Shown: positions 24,723 to 37,111 of the stretch, in pieces
Layout: each line of letters begins with the position of its first letter
Position numbering within the stretch: position 1 is the first letter of the stretch
Source of the DNA: Ettlia oleoabundans
Lineage: Eukaryota > Chlorophyta > Chlorophyceae > Chlamydomonadales
Direction: 5' to 3'
DNA length: 64,000 bases
Assembly (NCBI GenBank): GCA_019693395.1
Contig: JAAMXP010000508.1
Span: 62,001-126,000, forward strand
Notes under the pieces: generated by a model
What the model was told of the DNA's origin: nothing
Database searches by the model: none
The model's input: only the letters and a program-made list of their open reading frames with translations
Made by a program: the position numbers and the translations under genes

Positions 24723-27700
24723 CTAGCTGGGTCGCTCCCACTGGGTCACCTGCAGGCCAATACGGGAGGCACCAGCGTGACTATGTCAGTAGAGGAATAC
24801 GGTAGCATGCACAGAATGCACAGCACAGGTGGCCGCGAGTGAAGTTAGGGGCCAGCCGCAAGGTGGCCAGGAGAATGATTTGCGTAACGTGGTCGGCCTG
24901 TAACCCACCTTGGGCTGTCTGCAGAACTATTCAGCCATAAGCGCATACCCACATAGCTGCGGTCCCAACGATGCTACAGCTGCTGCCAAGGCAAACTGCC
25001 ACACATGCCACAGTGGCTGTGATGCGCATTTTAAGCATTGGACAAGAACGCACGGGCGGCCCTTACCACCCCCATTCAAGGGCCTTGTTTGTTATGGGTG
25101 CGCTTCCCCCGCAGCAGGATCAAAACCTGTCAAGCACACAACAGTAAGACATGGTGCAGTGCACAGGCAGGCACAGGCACGAGCATACAAGAAGGACAGC
25201 TGCGGTGGCTGCGAATGGATGGAGCAGCCGAGGCCCAACCGTCAACCTTCAGCTGGGTCCAGGCACGCCGCCACAGCCGCCGTGTCACACATGATTGAAG
25301 TGTCTGCCTGTTTCAGACCAGCCGCTGCAAGGCAGCGTTATAGCAACCAAGGCACCCTGGTTCAACAGAACCAGTACACCACTGTACTGCAGCAAGCACT
25401 CACCGAGGTGGTCAGATTTCCATAGTAAACGCGCAGATGTGTCTTGTCCCACATGGCTTGCCAGCCTGGTGGCAGCCCAGCTGACAAGGCATCAAGGTCA
25501 GGCATGCCTTCACCCCCGCTGCTGGCGCCTGCTCCGCTGTCAGAGCTTCCTCCCGCTATCGCTACTGCATGTAGATGCGTATTGTCATCGCCCGCTGCAG
25601 CTATGGCCTCCGTAGCAGCGCCTGCCGCCGCCTTATGCCGCTGCTGCTTGGGCTGCTGCTTCACGCGCTGCCGCCAGTCCCCCACCACGGGGGCAAAGTT
25701 TGCGTTGGCATCAGCTGCCCCGGTGCGCAGCTGCTGCAAGCGCCACTCCTCCGCCTCCCGCCGCCGCTGCACCTCAAGCGCTGCCGCTCTAGCCTCTGGG
25801 TCCTCCAGGGCTTGCGCTGCAGCTTCTTCCTCCTCCTCCTGCTGCGCTACCTGCACGACAGCAGGAAGTTATGGAGGCAGGCAAGCAACAGCGGGTGGAT
25901 CAAGGGCGGCTTGATGGCAAGATTGATTAAATGGGCCATTGCAAAATTGAAAGGCGGAGGCCCTAGGACACCCGGCCCTATGCAAGGCAGCCAAGAACGA
26001 GTAGGTGGCCATATGCACACTGACCTGCTTGGCAACAGCCGTCCACTTGTTAATCAGGCTGGCAGCACCCTTGCCAAGCTTGCTGGCACCCATGACTGAC
26101 AGGCCGGCACCATTGCGAGCCTTCTTGCTGGCGCCGCTGCTGCTGGAGGCCTGTGCATCCACTGTCGTTGATCCAGCCTTGCGCTTTCTCCTTGGCTCTG
26201 CACCGGTATCGACACCACCTGCTGCAGGCAGCGGTGCTGCTCCAGGGCTATGTTCTGGCAATGGGGGCAATTCGGAAAGTGGCGAGCTGGGCAGCGGCGC
26301 GTCATATGCTATCCTGCTGTCGGCTAACCCGTTGCTCGCTCCTGCTGCTGCCATGCTGGATGCAGCTGCTGCAGGAAAGAGTTGTGCTGCTGCCTCGCCC
26401 GGCAGCGGTGGTGCGACTCCAACGGCGTCAGCAGCAGCCGGGCCTTCACTCGACAGCGGTGGGTGCAGCCCAGGCGCAGGCTCAGGCTGCTGCTGTGGTG
26501 GAGGCAACTCCCCTTCTTCCTCCTCGCTGCTGCTACCCCGACTGCTACCACTCCCGATGAGGCTGCCAGGCCGGCTGCCTGGTGCCTCCCCTGTGCCGGC
26601 ATAGCCCCCAGTTGACACCGGTGGTTGCCCTGGTCCTCCTGCTGCCTGCGCCTCGGAGTCCCCACCAGCCGGCGGTGTGGCTGCACCGCTGCTACGGCCT
26701 GGCAATGCCTGCAGCTGCGCCTGCAATGCCGACAGGGCCATGTGGAGCGTTGCCTCAAAGTCTGGCCACTTCATTGCAAAAGCTGCATCACCAGTGTCCA
26801 CAGCAGCCTGCTGAGCCTGGGCAAGCAGTAAAAGCAGCGCCGACAGCGCCTGAGCCTCCACAGCCAAGCGCACAACCTACAAGCAGGCAGAATACGAACC
26901 ATAAACAACAAGTGGGATCAACAACAAGTGGGCGGGGAGCAAGCGAGATTTATCAGCTGACAAGGTAGGGTCAATGCCCAACTTCAGGCAGGTGCTTGCC
27001 CAGCTGGCTCACCAATCAACCAGCCCACAAGTAGAAATAAGTACAATGATCATCAAATACTTTTAAACATAGGCATGTTTTGCACTCAGCACACCTTGGG
27101 AACTTCATCCAACAGCGCCCCGGCAGCCTCGGTGCACTCCTCAGCGATTCGCTCGGCTGCCTGTAAAGCAGCTGCTGTCGGCGCCGTGAGAAATGCTGTT
27201 GCCAGGGTGTCGCCTGTGGCAGCACCTTGGGATTGTGCTGTACCAGGCGCACTGGCGGCTGGCGTCTCAGCAGCGGACGTCTCAAGTGTCTGCTCGCCAG
27301 GCAAGGAGGGCTCAGCCTCTGCTTGCTGCAGCCTGCTGTTACTGTCCGCTGCAGGCGTTGAAGCTTCTGCAGATGTTGCTGCTGCAGCCGCCTCGGCAGT
27401 GGCAGGCGGCAGCACCGAGCCTTCGGGAGGCGTCCAGGCCACCTCGTTTGTTGCTTGATTCCAGTAGTACTTTGCTGAGGTGCCTGTGTCAAGCACAAGG
27501 AACCAGCTGCCTCCGGCGCCCTCTACTGGACCTAACACTCTCTGCTCAGCCGCACTGCTTGTTCTATCGCCACCACTACCAATGCCGCCGCCACTGTCTG
27601 CAGCGGCCCTGTCGTGCGTGGCAGCAACAGCTGCCGCTGTCGACGACGGTTCAGCAGAGGAACCTTCATTTTCGCTGGTCCCAGCTCCCGCTGCTGCGCT

Positions 27701-28488
27701 AGTAGTTGCGGCGCCCTGCTGCTGTGCTTCCTTCTCGTCCTGAGCGGCATCATCGGCCAGCAAACCACTGCTTTTCAGCTCAGCAAGAAAGTCATGCAGC
27801 TGGGAGTCCATGCTGTTGCTCGCAGGGGCAGGCTGGCTGGCGCCTTGCGGGGCATGGCTGGTTGCTGCAGCAGTGGAGCCGCCAACGCCTGCCTGAGCTG
27901 TGCTCTGTTGCCGTGCTGCATCTGGCGACCCCGCTAAGCGCGGCGAATCGCTGCTTGCATCGTCCCCGTAGCCTAGCAGGCCAGCAAGTGGGTTGTCGCC
28001 AGCGGACCCCGTTGGGCTCTCTGACGTGGGTGCTGCGCGGCTGGGGCTCCCTTGCAATTGTAAAGCTGCTGTGCCAACAGCCGACCCGCTGATCGTTTGT
28101 TGAGGGTTTCCAGTGGTTGTCGATGGTAAGGCAGGCGACGTGCCGCGAGTGCGCAGCTTTGGCGGCGGCGGCTTGAAGCCGCTGGCGGCCCCAGTGCCAG
28201 CAGCCGGGACAGGCGGCCCCTCCGCCAGTACCGTGGAGACGCCAGCCTGCAATGAACGGGCTGCTGCTGCTGCAGCGGCCCGTATATCTGCAGGAGGAGG
28301 CAACGGGGCAAGGCCGGGTGGCTCAACTGGTCCCAGGACTCCCGGAGTGGTGTTTAAGACGCGGAGCTGAATTCAATACACAGCGATGGCTTACCATCTG
28401 GCCTAGGTGCTGTCGGCTGGGGATGGGCGGTGGCGCTTCCACTGTCAGGCTCATCTGGAAGCAGCAGGCGGGGCTTTCTGGGCCCCAT
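24723..28488 (-). CDS. FNBP4-like: FNBP4-like protein with two WW domains
   Basis: WW-domain protein resembling formin-binding protein 4 and its plant homologues; WW domains bind proline-rich partners. Exons in transcript order: 28488-28395, 28287-27095, 26876-26025, 25850-25404, 24749-24723; 870 residues. Near the N terminus is NPLAGLLGYGDD, a family-like motif, then DFLAELKSSG. WW1 lies near residues 290-320 (SWFLVLDTG through EVAWTPPEG). A long Pro/Ser/Ala-rich region follows, then a basic patch RRKRK and the FNBP4 signature LINKWTAVAKQ. A Glu-rich coil contains DWRQRVKQQ. WW2 starts LPPGWQAMWDKTHLRVYYGN and is completed only by the tiny last exon encoding VTQWERPS, after an intron of about 650 nt. 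The gene is divergent from the next membrane-protein gene. Its last exon is only about 280 bp from the convergent RF1 stop. Confidence 0.85.
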
Positions 28489-29010
28489 GGCCCTCGACGC
28501 AGAATGTATGCGGAATGTGATCGCCAGAGTGCCCTTTCATAAGCGTTTGGAAGCTCGGCGACATAGGTATTGCACCTGTACTGCCTGCTCAGAACTCCAG
28601 CCTTCGATTAGGCCTTTCCAGGGTGGATCCAATTTGCAACGCTGCTGATTTGGGCGCGGAGGTTCATTGCCAACGCCCACAAAGGTTTCGACGTGTCCCT
28701 GCGGGGTGGCCGACTTACAACGCGTGGTGGCAGCCTTGGGGGACAACGGGACGAGGGCAACCAACTTTTGCGCGTGAGCGAATAGGGTACACACCGATAT
28801 TTGCGACTGCAAGCTGCGAGAGTCGCCTGCACACCCCGCCTTGCAAAGCCCAGCTGCAGCGGCAGCTGCAGCAGTGCGGAGGTTCCTGCGTCTGTGCAGT
28901 GTTCTGCATTGTTGCGGCCCGCTCATGCAGGCCGCTGCACGGGGTTGTTATGCGCAGGATAAACATACACATTTACAGCCTTCGCATTCACTTGAAGGCA
29001 TTCAGCCAGC
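28489..29010. promoter_or_regulatory. Divergent promoter region, FNBP4-like / membrane protein
   Basis: About 520 bp lie between two divergent start codons. Both promoters should be here. I recognise no motif and no coding exon. Confidence 0.4.
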
Positions 29011-30085
29011 ATGGCTGCATCCGACCTGGCAGCTTCATGTTTTGACGGTGCGGATGGCGAGCTTCTGGGGCTTGGTGTCAGGATTGGCAACTATCTGCAA
29101 GTGTTGTCTGCAATAGCCAATCTGCGCCTGGACACGGAGGATGCGCCGGGTGGTGCATGGCTGCAGGTGATGAGTGGTGCGGTTTTGTGCGCTTGAGCAC
29201 CAGGAGGTTGCTCCGGTGCATTGGGGTGCAATCGCCACTTTGGGCAAGGTGCAAGATTGCGTTTATCTGGTCGTTCTGCTATAGGGGAGTGATTACTCAG
29301 TTCTTCTTGCAAGCAGTAGTCATTGTTCTATTGCCACCAAGCACAGCCGAGTTTTGCGTTTTTACTTGCTGTTGCTGCAGGTGTTCACCGCCGTTCCCAT
29401 CCTGGCCTTTGGCCTGAAGTCTGTGCTTGAGGGCACCATCTCCAACGCTATGTTCCTGGCAACGGCTTACATAGGCTGGATGCAACTGCTCATCATGCCG
29501 GCGGTGCTGCTGCTGCCCGCCATCCGCTGCCTTATGCTGCTGGTGCTGCTTATCTCCGGGTCCATCCTATGGAGCCTGGGAGTGCTGATCTGGTACTATG
29601 CAACCGGGTACGAGCGCTTGGAGATCCCAGCCTGCGCCACCACCTACGCTTTCTTCTTTGCCAAGGTCCCGGCTTTCGGTTGGTTTAGATGGTTAAACAT
29701 CGGGGTGCTGGGGCTGGCAGCAGCCACCTACATCGTACTACTGGCGCTGCTACTGCCACGTACCCGCATCTCCCGTGCCCTCATGGACCAGCTGCGCCGT
29801 AACTTTAGCCACCCTCTGCGCATCTGTGCTGCTCTGGTTGTCGTATGGATCATCCTCATCCTGGGCACGGAGCTCACCCTGCACTGGAACGATGTGTCAG
29901 GCGTCTACTCCCTGAACAGCACTGGACAGCTCATCCCGTTGCTGGTTGGCGCTGGTGTCATCGCTCGCGACATTTATTTCTCCTGGGCACGCACCCGTGC
30001 CTGCTTGGCAGAGGTGCATCGTCCGCAGCTGCACCGGGACGAGGACGCACAGCAGCTGCATGGTGCCAAGACCTCAGTTGTGTGA
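29011..30085 (+). CDS. Orphan multi-pass membrane protein with GVRIGNYLQ motif
   Basis: Two exons, 29011-29166 and 29381-30085, join in phase 0 to give 286 residues. The first exon encodes a short hydrophilic N terminus leading into LLGLGVRIGNYLQ, a motif that resembles the N-terminal signature of uncharacterised fungal and protist multi-pass proteins. The second exon is strongly hydrophobic with about six or seven candidate membrane segments: around FTAVPILAFGLKS, NAMFLATAYIGWMQ, AVLLLPAIRCLMLLVLLI, SILWSLGVLIWYY, IGVLGLAAATYIVLLALLL, ALVVVWIILILGTEL and LIPLLVGAGVIA. The C terminus is hydrophilic and ends in SVV. The resemblance to fungal proteins is from memory and should be treated as weak. 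Function is unknown. Confidence 0.75.
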
Positions 30086-30780
30086 GGGTGACGGTGCTGC
30101 TGAGGTTTGAACTGCTTCAAGTTGGATGTGCTCTGATTAATGCCAGCACCCTGTACAATTTTATGTTATTTTTGCGTGCCCTTTTATCTTGTGCATCACG
30201 TCTCAAAGGTGGTAGAACCTAGACATGGGCTGGTTGGCCTTCCTTCACTGAAGTTTTACACTGTAGATTGGACTTCGCATCAGATGATCAAGGCTTTTGG
30301 CATGCCATCGATGCCATGCCGTCGTACAAGCGGGCGTGTGACATGTTGACGACTGAAGTAGATCGTTTCCTTACACCATATACAACCTCCCAAAAACAAC
30401 TCAAGGCGATTGAATGACAGAGCAGTCCTTAGTAAACCCCACCGCCGTCGCCATTGCTCCATGAAGCGGCAGGCGGTGACGTCAGCGTCAGCGGCCCAGT
30501 ATGCATCAAGGAAGACGCAGATCTCTCTGACAAATTGCTGTGCTTTTCGAAGGACGACCACATCACAGCGCAGTCTTTTTCCACAACCCCCTCGAGTGAT
30601 CCCCACCGATCGAGATGTTGCTGCTCCTTGTCGGCCACTGTCGAGTCGCTGGAAGTGCCGACAATCTTGTTTTGTTTCAGGCATATCACTAGCATTGCGG
30701 CCCGCCTGACCGGCCGCCTGATTACTGCCGCTCCACTCCCGCCTCAGACCGCCCCCGCCAACCTGCCAGCATTGGCAGAA
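30086..30780. other. Intergenic between tandem genes
   Basis: About 700 bp hold the 3' UTR of the membrane-protein gene and the promoter of XRCC2. Open frames on both strands lack family motifs. An in-frame open stretch runs upstream of the XRCC2 start, but I saw no upstream methionine that improves the match to the family. Confidence 0.4.
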
Positions 30781-32861
30781 ATGGAGGAAGTTGACCCTGA
30801 GGAGCAGACCCGCCGCTATCTGATGCCTGATGAGACAGCGGCACAGCTGCTGGCCCGCACCTTTGTGGAGCCGCTGCGCACGGGGCTGCCCCTGATCGAT
30901 CGCTTCTTGGCCCTGCGGGGCGGGCAGGTGCTGGAGATAGCATCCCCTGCAGGCGCTGGTCGCACCACCGCACTGCTGCAGGTGGCAGCCACCTGTATAC
31001 TGCCAACGGCGACGGACAACGTGGGGTATGGCGGCAAGGGAGGTGAGCGGTGCTGGCTAGGTGGCTCAAGATGTCTGCTGGCTGGGGGCGGCAACATTGG
31101 CTGTGAAGATTTGGTTTGTTCATTTCCTGTTTGCCGCAATGCACTGGGCCGGTGCAACGCAAGTTGGCACCATTCTAACTACGTGCCTCGGTGTTGCATG
31201 CATTCCATGCAGCCAGGGTGCTGTTCTTCGACCTTGACGCCAAGCTGGACTTAGTGCGCCTGCTGGAGGTGGGTGTGAGGGGGCTGTTGCCCAATCGCCA
31301 CTCAAAGCGACACACAGCTTGGTGCAACTCAATCTGCTGTGATTCATTGCAGATGCGAAGCGAAAGAAATGCCGTTGCCGGTTTGCCACCTTTGCAGCTG
31401 CAAATGGCAGCTGTCACCCGCCCGACTTCTGCTGGTGTTCTGGATGGTACTGCACTATTGCTTCTTACAGGGCCTGGCTCCTATCACATCTTGCAATGCA
31501 GATGCTGGACGCGCGTATCTATTCAGCGCAGCAGGCAGCTGGGGTGCAGGCGCCCGACACGATGCCTGTCCTGCTAGATTGCCTGACTCGCTTCCATATG
31601 GTGTGTTGGGTGTGCCATGCTTGCTTGGATGCTGCCGCACTTATTGCCTGTCAACCCTCACACCTGAACCTTGCTGCTCTAAAGCCCTGGCTGTCAGGCT
31701 GCAACAAACTGGCAATCAAGGCATCATCCATGCTGCCAGTGGTGGTGATACATCACGGGTGTGTAAGCAGCTGTCGCTGGGACAGCGAGCGTCGTTATCT
31801 TGGCACGGCACGACCACTACCGCAGCCGACATGATGCGGATTGCAGGTGCGCTGCCACAGCAGCTTTGAGCTGCTGGCGGCACTACGAACGGCAGGTCCC
31901 ACAATAGAAGCGCTCAACTCTGCTCCGGGGGGCCTGGCCTGCCTCATGTTGGACAATGTAGCGGCTCACTACTACCTAGATAGAGCGACAAGGGGGGCCC
32001 CATCAGGTTGGTTCTTTGTGGGTGGCTGTTGGCTGCGTTGCTGGTTGGCAGCATCTGTGCCTGGCCGCTGCCCACAGAACCACTAGCAATTGGTCCAGTT
32101 ATGAACTGTAGTGTGTGAATACTTCCTGGAGCAGCTGCGGCACGGGGTGGAGAATGTTTTGACCGCTTTAAACAGTTTTGCATTGCCGACTGTGTTGACA
32201 GCAGGTGGTAGCACGGGTGGAGTTGGCGGCCCCTACTGTGGAGCAGCGGTTGACCTTAGTCGGGAGGGTGCACCCCTCACTCCCTTTCGGGTGCACGCCG
32301 CATTGGCAGCGGAGCTGCGGTCCATACAGAAGCGGTACCGCCTGCCCATTATTGCCACCAAGCACCTAGTATTGCCAGGTATGCTGAGTGATCTGCTTTG
32401 CACACGTGGGACATGCGTGGTGCTATGTTCAAGGTTGAGCAGCAGCTGCTTGTATGGGCAAACTCGAACCCTTACGACTGATGGTTGCCTATTTTCTGAG
32501 AGGGGGCTGTGCTTCTGTATTTTCTCTGGCATGAATGAGGTCATGTTTGATACAATTGTCCTATGCCCCGTCTCTTGCGTTTCAGTCCTGCCCAATTGCC
32601 CGCTCGATGCTGCTGGTGGCTGCAGCCGGTAAGGAGGCCAACACGCAGGATGGCTGGGTGCACCGTGAAACAATGATGAAGCCATGGCAGGACTTGGTCT
32701 CCCATCGGCTGCTGCTACGCTCGGAAGGCAACAGCGGCAGTGGCCACGAAGGTAGAGGGGGTGGCACCGGGGGTTTGGTGCGGTTAGCCAAGTGGCAACT
32801 GCCAGAGGACCCCGCTGTCATCCCGTATCGAATCAGTTCAGCGGGAATTCACCTTGGCTGA
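30781..32861 (+). CDS. XRCC2: XRCC2-like RAD51 paralogue
   Basis: RAD51 paralogue of the BCDX2 complex, acting in homologous recombination in the nucleus. Exons: 30781-31042, 31213-31268, 31502-31600, 31847-32006, 32112-32378, 32626-32861; 359 residues, phases consistent. Family anchors are GQVLEIASPAGAGRTTALLQ, ATCILP, ARVLFFDLDAKLDLVRLLE, VRCHSSFELLAALR, LACLMLDNVAAHYYLDR as the Walker-B strand, KRYRLPIIATKH, and KPWQDLVSHRLLL near the C terminus. The Walker-A lysine of human XRCC2 (GPEGTGKT) is replaced by Arg61 here. Between exons 4 and 6 there is a Gly-rich insert. The start is the first Met of the open exon and gives an N terminus similar in length to that of human XRCC2. Confidence 0.88.
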
Positions 32862-33524
32862 GATGGTCTGTAAAATGATTTCTGGCACGGGATCATCAGT
32901 GAGAGCAGGCCAGCTGCCAGGGCAACCCCCTGCGAGTCATGGTGTTGTCATGACTGCACATGGGCCACAAAGGGTGGATGACATTGGCGTGAGGCAGCAG
33001 TTTCTGGTGCCGCACATGACTCGGGCTCAGCGCAAGCAAGTAGACCAGGTGCCTTCTGATAAGAACTGCTGCTGCTAAAGCAAGCAGCAACGCGGCGCAC
33101 CTGGGTCCTTGAACTGGTGAAATATAACTGCAGCAATAGGGCCATAATTGAATGGCAGATACTGCTGCTAGCACAACACTAGGAGTACCTCCCTGTCTTC
33201 TTCTTCCTCCCTTGCCTGCGGCGTGTCGGATATTTTTCAGTTGAAACTCGACATAGCTTGCTGTATCACGCACAAATTAATGATTCAGTAGTCGTTCGAG
33301 CGGGTTGCAGTACAAACTCGCAGTACACACTACTATCCATCCTCCCCATCAATACGGACCGGGCGGCTGACCACGGGATGCCGCTGTAACAGCAAGCGAA
33401 TACAGTTTGGCCGCCCCCATCTGCCCGGGTGGATCTGCAGCAACACCCACAAGAAATCCAGAAGAGTGTCGCCCATTGTTCCTTCTTACAGACAATTTCT
33501 GCATAAAATCACAGTGTTTTTGCG
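32862..33524. other. Intergenic, XRCC2 to PSY
   Basis: About 660 bp between two tandem genes. It should hold the XRCC2 3' UTR and the PSY promoter. A TGTAA occurs only 8 nt after the XRCC2 stop, which is probably too close to be the used signal. No gene was found. Confidence 0.4.
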
Positions 33525-36174
33525 ATGAGGGCAGCAACGCCAGCTGCCGCGGCCTTCACACACACCCCAAGGCCACCTTGCGGTCGGCCTCTCAAGAGGG
33601 GTAACTGCTCGCATGCGGTGGCACAGCAAACCACGACTCAGACCGCGCAGCAGCCGGCAGTGGGCATTGACATCAGCAAGCAGGGTGGCAAAGGGGTGGA
33701 GGAGCACGCGATGTGGCTGCAAATAAGCCGGCACGAGGCTTGGAGGGATGGCAGCAGAAGCGTTAATCACCATTGGCCGGGCACGGAGCTGCAGCAAGCC
33801 TACGACAGGTTGGTGCAGCCGCAGCGGAGTGGTGCAGCTTACCCGGCAGCGGTGCGTGAAGCAGCACAGGGCTGGCGCTGGTGCTTTCAGATCCATAGGC
33901 GCAACCTCAGCAAAACCAAGCTACCTGTGTTGCTACAACAATCACTCATGAGTATGTATCTCGTCTGCCTTTGAAACCAGCACCCCCTTACCACGCCAGC
34001 CAGTTCACTTTCTATTGCAGGTGTGGGGAAGTGACGAGTGAGTACGCCAAAACTTTTTTTCTTGGCACGCAGCTCATGACGCCAGAGCAAGCCAAGGCCA
34101 TCTGGGCCATCTACGTTTGGTGCCGGTGCGGCTGCTGCGGCAGCACACTAGCCCTGTATGCTGTAGTCATGCGTATGCACTGTGCTGCCACAATTAATCG
34201 GCTGCTGCTCGTTATGGGCACCAACTGGACCTCTGGCGGACCATTGTTTCCTGGAGTGCAGGCGCACTGATGAGCTGGTGGATGGGCCCAATGCCTCACG
34301 CATCACGCCCGCTGTGAGTCACCTTCCCTGCGTACAACTGCCCTTCATGCGGGGCTCACCTACTTTTGGGCCTGGTATTTGCAGTCGGTATTGTTCGTTC
34401 ATGAGCGCATAACCTATTGACCACAGGCCCTGGACCGCTGGGAGAACCGGCTGGAGGCACTGTTCGACGGGCGGCCATATGACGCGCTGGATGCCGCCCT
34501 GACGGACACCATTTCTCGCTTCCCAGTAGACATCCAGCCTTTCAGGCAAGCCGGCTCTATGGCTTGCCAAGGCTGCCTTTCAGCACTGTATGCAGTGCCC
34601 TGGATCCCTGGGCTCAAACGCGACATCACTGCCCTGATAATGCCTGCAGGGACATGATTGGTGGCATGCGTATGGACTTGGTCAAGTCAAGGTGAGCTGC
34701 ATCCTCGTTGCAGCTGCTGCCCACCCCTCGACACGCGGCCAGTGTGGGATGCTGGGGCATGCGACATGGCTGACCACCTGTGCTGCTGGCTCCCGTGCTA
34801 GCCATCACAAAACATTCCAAAATGTCGTTGCACCTTGTCGTTGCACCTTCCCACCAGCCGCTCCTGTGGGTGCTCCGGACTGTGGATGTTATCTGCAGGT
34901 ATGAGACCTATGACGAGCTGTATGACTACTGCTACCGGGTTGCTGGCACGGTTGCACTAATGAGCGTGCCAGTGATGGGCGTTGATAAGTCGTACAAGGC
35001 AAGCCCTACTGTGATCACACTGCTGGCTGTTGCCACAAAGAATTCTGCTTTTCTTGCTGAACGTTATGGCGTGTTCTTGCCAGCGTTTCATCAGTGCTTC
35101 CTGAACAGCTGGCTCCTTGCCAACCCTACTCACGTCCTCCATTAGCTGGTTTGCTGTGCAGGGCCCACTAGAGAGTGTATACCGGGCTGCACTGGCCCTT
35201 GGCACAGCCAACCAGCTGACCAACATTCTGCGCGATGTTGGGGAGGATGCCTCGCAGCGTAACCGCATCTATGTCCCGCTGGAAGAACTTGCAGCCTTCA
35301 AAATTCGGGAGGAGGAGGTGCGATCACTGACCCGCCCTCGCCGGCATGCAGCTTGCGAGGATCTTAACCCGTCATGCTGCAAGCTGCTTGAGCGGCAAAG
35401 TGCAGTTTGAGCATGTCTGGCAACTGGCCGTTGCAAAGACCAATCAGAACCTGTTGTTTTGCAAATCTAGCACTTCCATGTTGAGTTGACTACAACAGCT
35501 TTTCATGCCGGACACATGCATGCATTCATTCGCGCACATGCACCCACCTCACTTCTCGTATCTGTTGCCTGTGTAAGGTCAATTCTGGGTGCGTGTGCAT
35601 GCAGGTGGTGTCTGGCACGCTGTTTGCCGCCAGCACAGGGCGCATTGATGACCGCTGGCGGACATTCATGCAGTTCCAGATAGCCCGGGCACGGCAGGTG
35701 CACCACATTGGCAGTCGATCACTCCGAGGCCAATGATGCTTGCATGGTTGCCATTGACAGTACATTGAAGTTGTTGATTCTGATTTCTTGCACCATATTG
35801 TTAGTTCATGCACTGCTTGTTTTGGACCCTGGTTTGTGACTGCAGACTTTCGCAGAGGCAGAAGCAGGCGTAAATCTGCTGGATGCAGAATCTCGATGGC
35901 CTGTCTGGTGCGAGCCTTCTATCAACGGGCTCCTGTCTAGCTGCTCTGTGCTGTGGTCGCTCTGTCCGGTGGGACTGCTTGAGTCAGAGCGCTCATGTCC
36001 TTGCATATACTGCTGTCTGCTTTGCATCTGCTTTGCAGGACTGCGCTCGTCTTGTACCGTCAAATTTTGGATGCCATCGAGGCCAATGACTACAATAACT
36101 TCACTCGGCGTGCATATGTGCCCAAGTGGCGCAAACTAGTTTCACTGCCAATGGCCCTGCTGCTGGCACGGTAG
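33525..36174 (+). CDS. PSY: Phytoene synthase
   Basis: Plastid enzyme that condenses two geranylgeranyl diphosphates to phytoene, the committed step of carotenoid synthesis. Ten exons: 33525-33808, 34021-34125, 34262-34313, 34427-34545, 34650-34691, 34899-34998, 35162-35317, 35605-35697, 35846-35907, 36039-36174; 382 residues. Both Mg-binding Asp-rich motifs are present: [11 protein letters not shown] and [10 protein letters not shown]. Other landmarks are [54 protein letters not shown] and [14 protein letters not shown]. The first exon is Ala/Arg/Pro-rich and fits a transit peptide. Two introns have GC donors: after 34545 (AG|GCAAGC) and after 34998 (AAG|GCAAGC). Their neighbouring exons join exactly in phase with the conserved protein, so the GC sites are well supported. 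Confidence 0.97.
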
Positions 36175-36515
36175 TGACACGGCAACACCGCACTCATTTT
36201 CTTGCACTGCTTCAATGGCTTTGTAGCTTTGGCAGTTGCAGCTCGTTTTGTGGCTGCCAGCCAACTTGACATTTGCCTGAGTCAGAGTTGGAGGCTGGTC
36301 ATGGCACTAGCAGTGCTGCATCCGCATATGCAAGGTGATTGCAGATTGGAGATGCATGAGTTGCTTCCGTGCCGCCTTACCAGGCACTTGGCTGGCAGTA
36401 CATTCCATTGTACTTGCCCACAGAGCATCGGTCCACAGATACAACCAATTCATCACCCCTCTGTACGCTCAAATTTATTCAACAGCAACCCATCTTGCTT
36501 AGCTAATTTGAATTT

Positions 36516-36520
36516 TGTAA
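36516..36520 (+). terminator. TGTAA poly(A) signal candidate, PSY
   Basis: TGTAA in an A/T-rich stretch about 340 bp past the PSY stop, suiting the green-algal polyadenylation signal. Confidence 0.5.
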
Positions 36521-37106
36521 AATGTAGTTTTGGTTTTAAGTTCCTGGCATGAAGTCACCACTTTGAGGGCAGAGCAGCTGCCAAGGCAACCCCGGGGTGG
36601 AGGAGTAGGCCCACAGTACAACTGCTGCGGCTGTTGGTATCACCGAGGCTACAAGGCATCCACAGTGATCATTAGAGAACACACTGCTGTACTATAATCG
36701 GCTCATAGCAACGCTAAAGAAGGTCGACTGATAAGAGGCAGATTGTGTCCCGTGACGCAGCCGTACTGCAGGCCCAAGCGCTGGCTAAGCGGAGGTTGCT
36801 TCTATCTGCAGTATGCCAGTTTGAGGGTGCGCGCAAGGGTGGCAAGTGCAGACAACGCAGGGTTCCAGTACCGCCTGCTGTGGCACAGATGAAAAGCTGC
36901 ATAGGCGCTGTTGCTGCTGCATGCTGGCGGGAAGCAACTGACCTATAACGCAATGCTTCCTCGTTTCATGCCTTGCAGAATGTGTCCTATCGCCTTTGGA
37001 GTAGTAGTGTGGCCGTCAAACACTGCAAGCAGCAATCTGAAATGTGCCGCAAATGCTAGTAACAAACTTTATTTTTTTTTAAACTGCTGCAATTAAATAG
37101 TGCTGC

Positions 37107-37111
37107 TTACA
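37107..37111 (-). terminator. TGTAA poly(A) signal candidate, YjbQ-like gene
   Basis: Minus-strand TGTAA about 170 bp past the stop of the YjbQ-like gene. Confidence 0.45.

Noticed and set aside
32869..32873. TGTAA as the XRCC2 poly(A) signal
   Set aside because: It lies only 8 nt after the stop codon, too close to be convincing.
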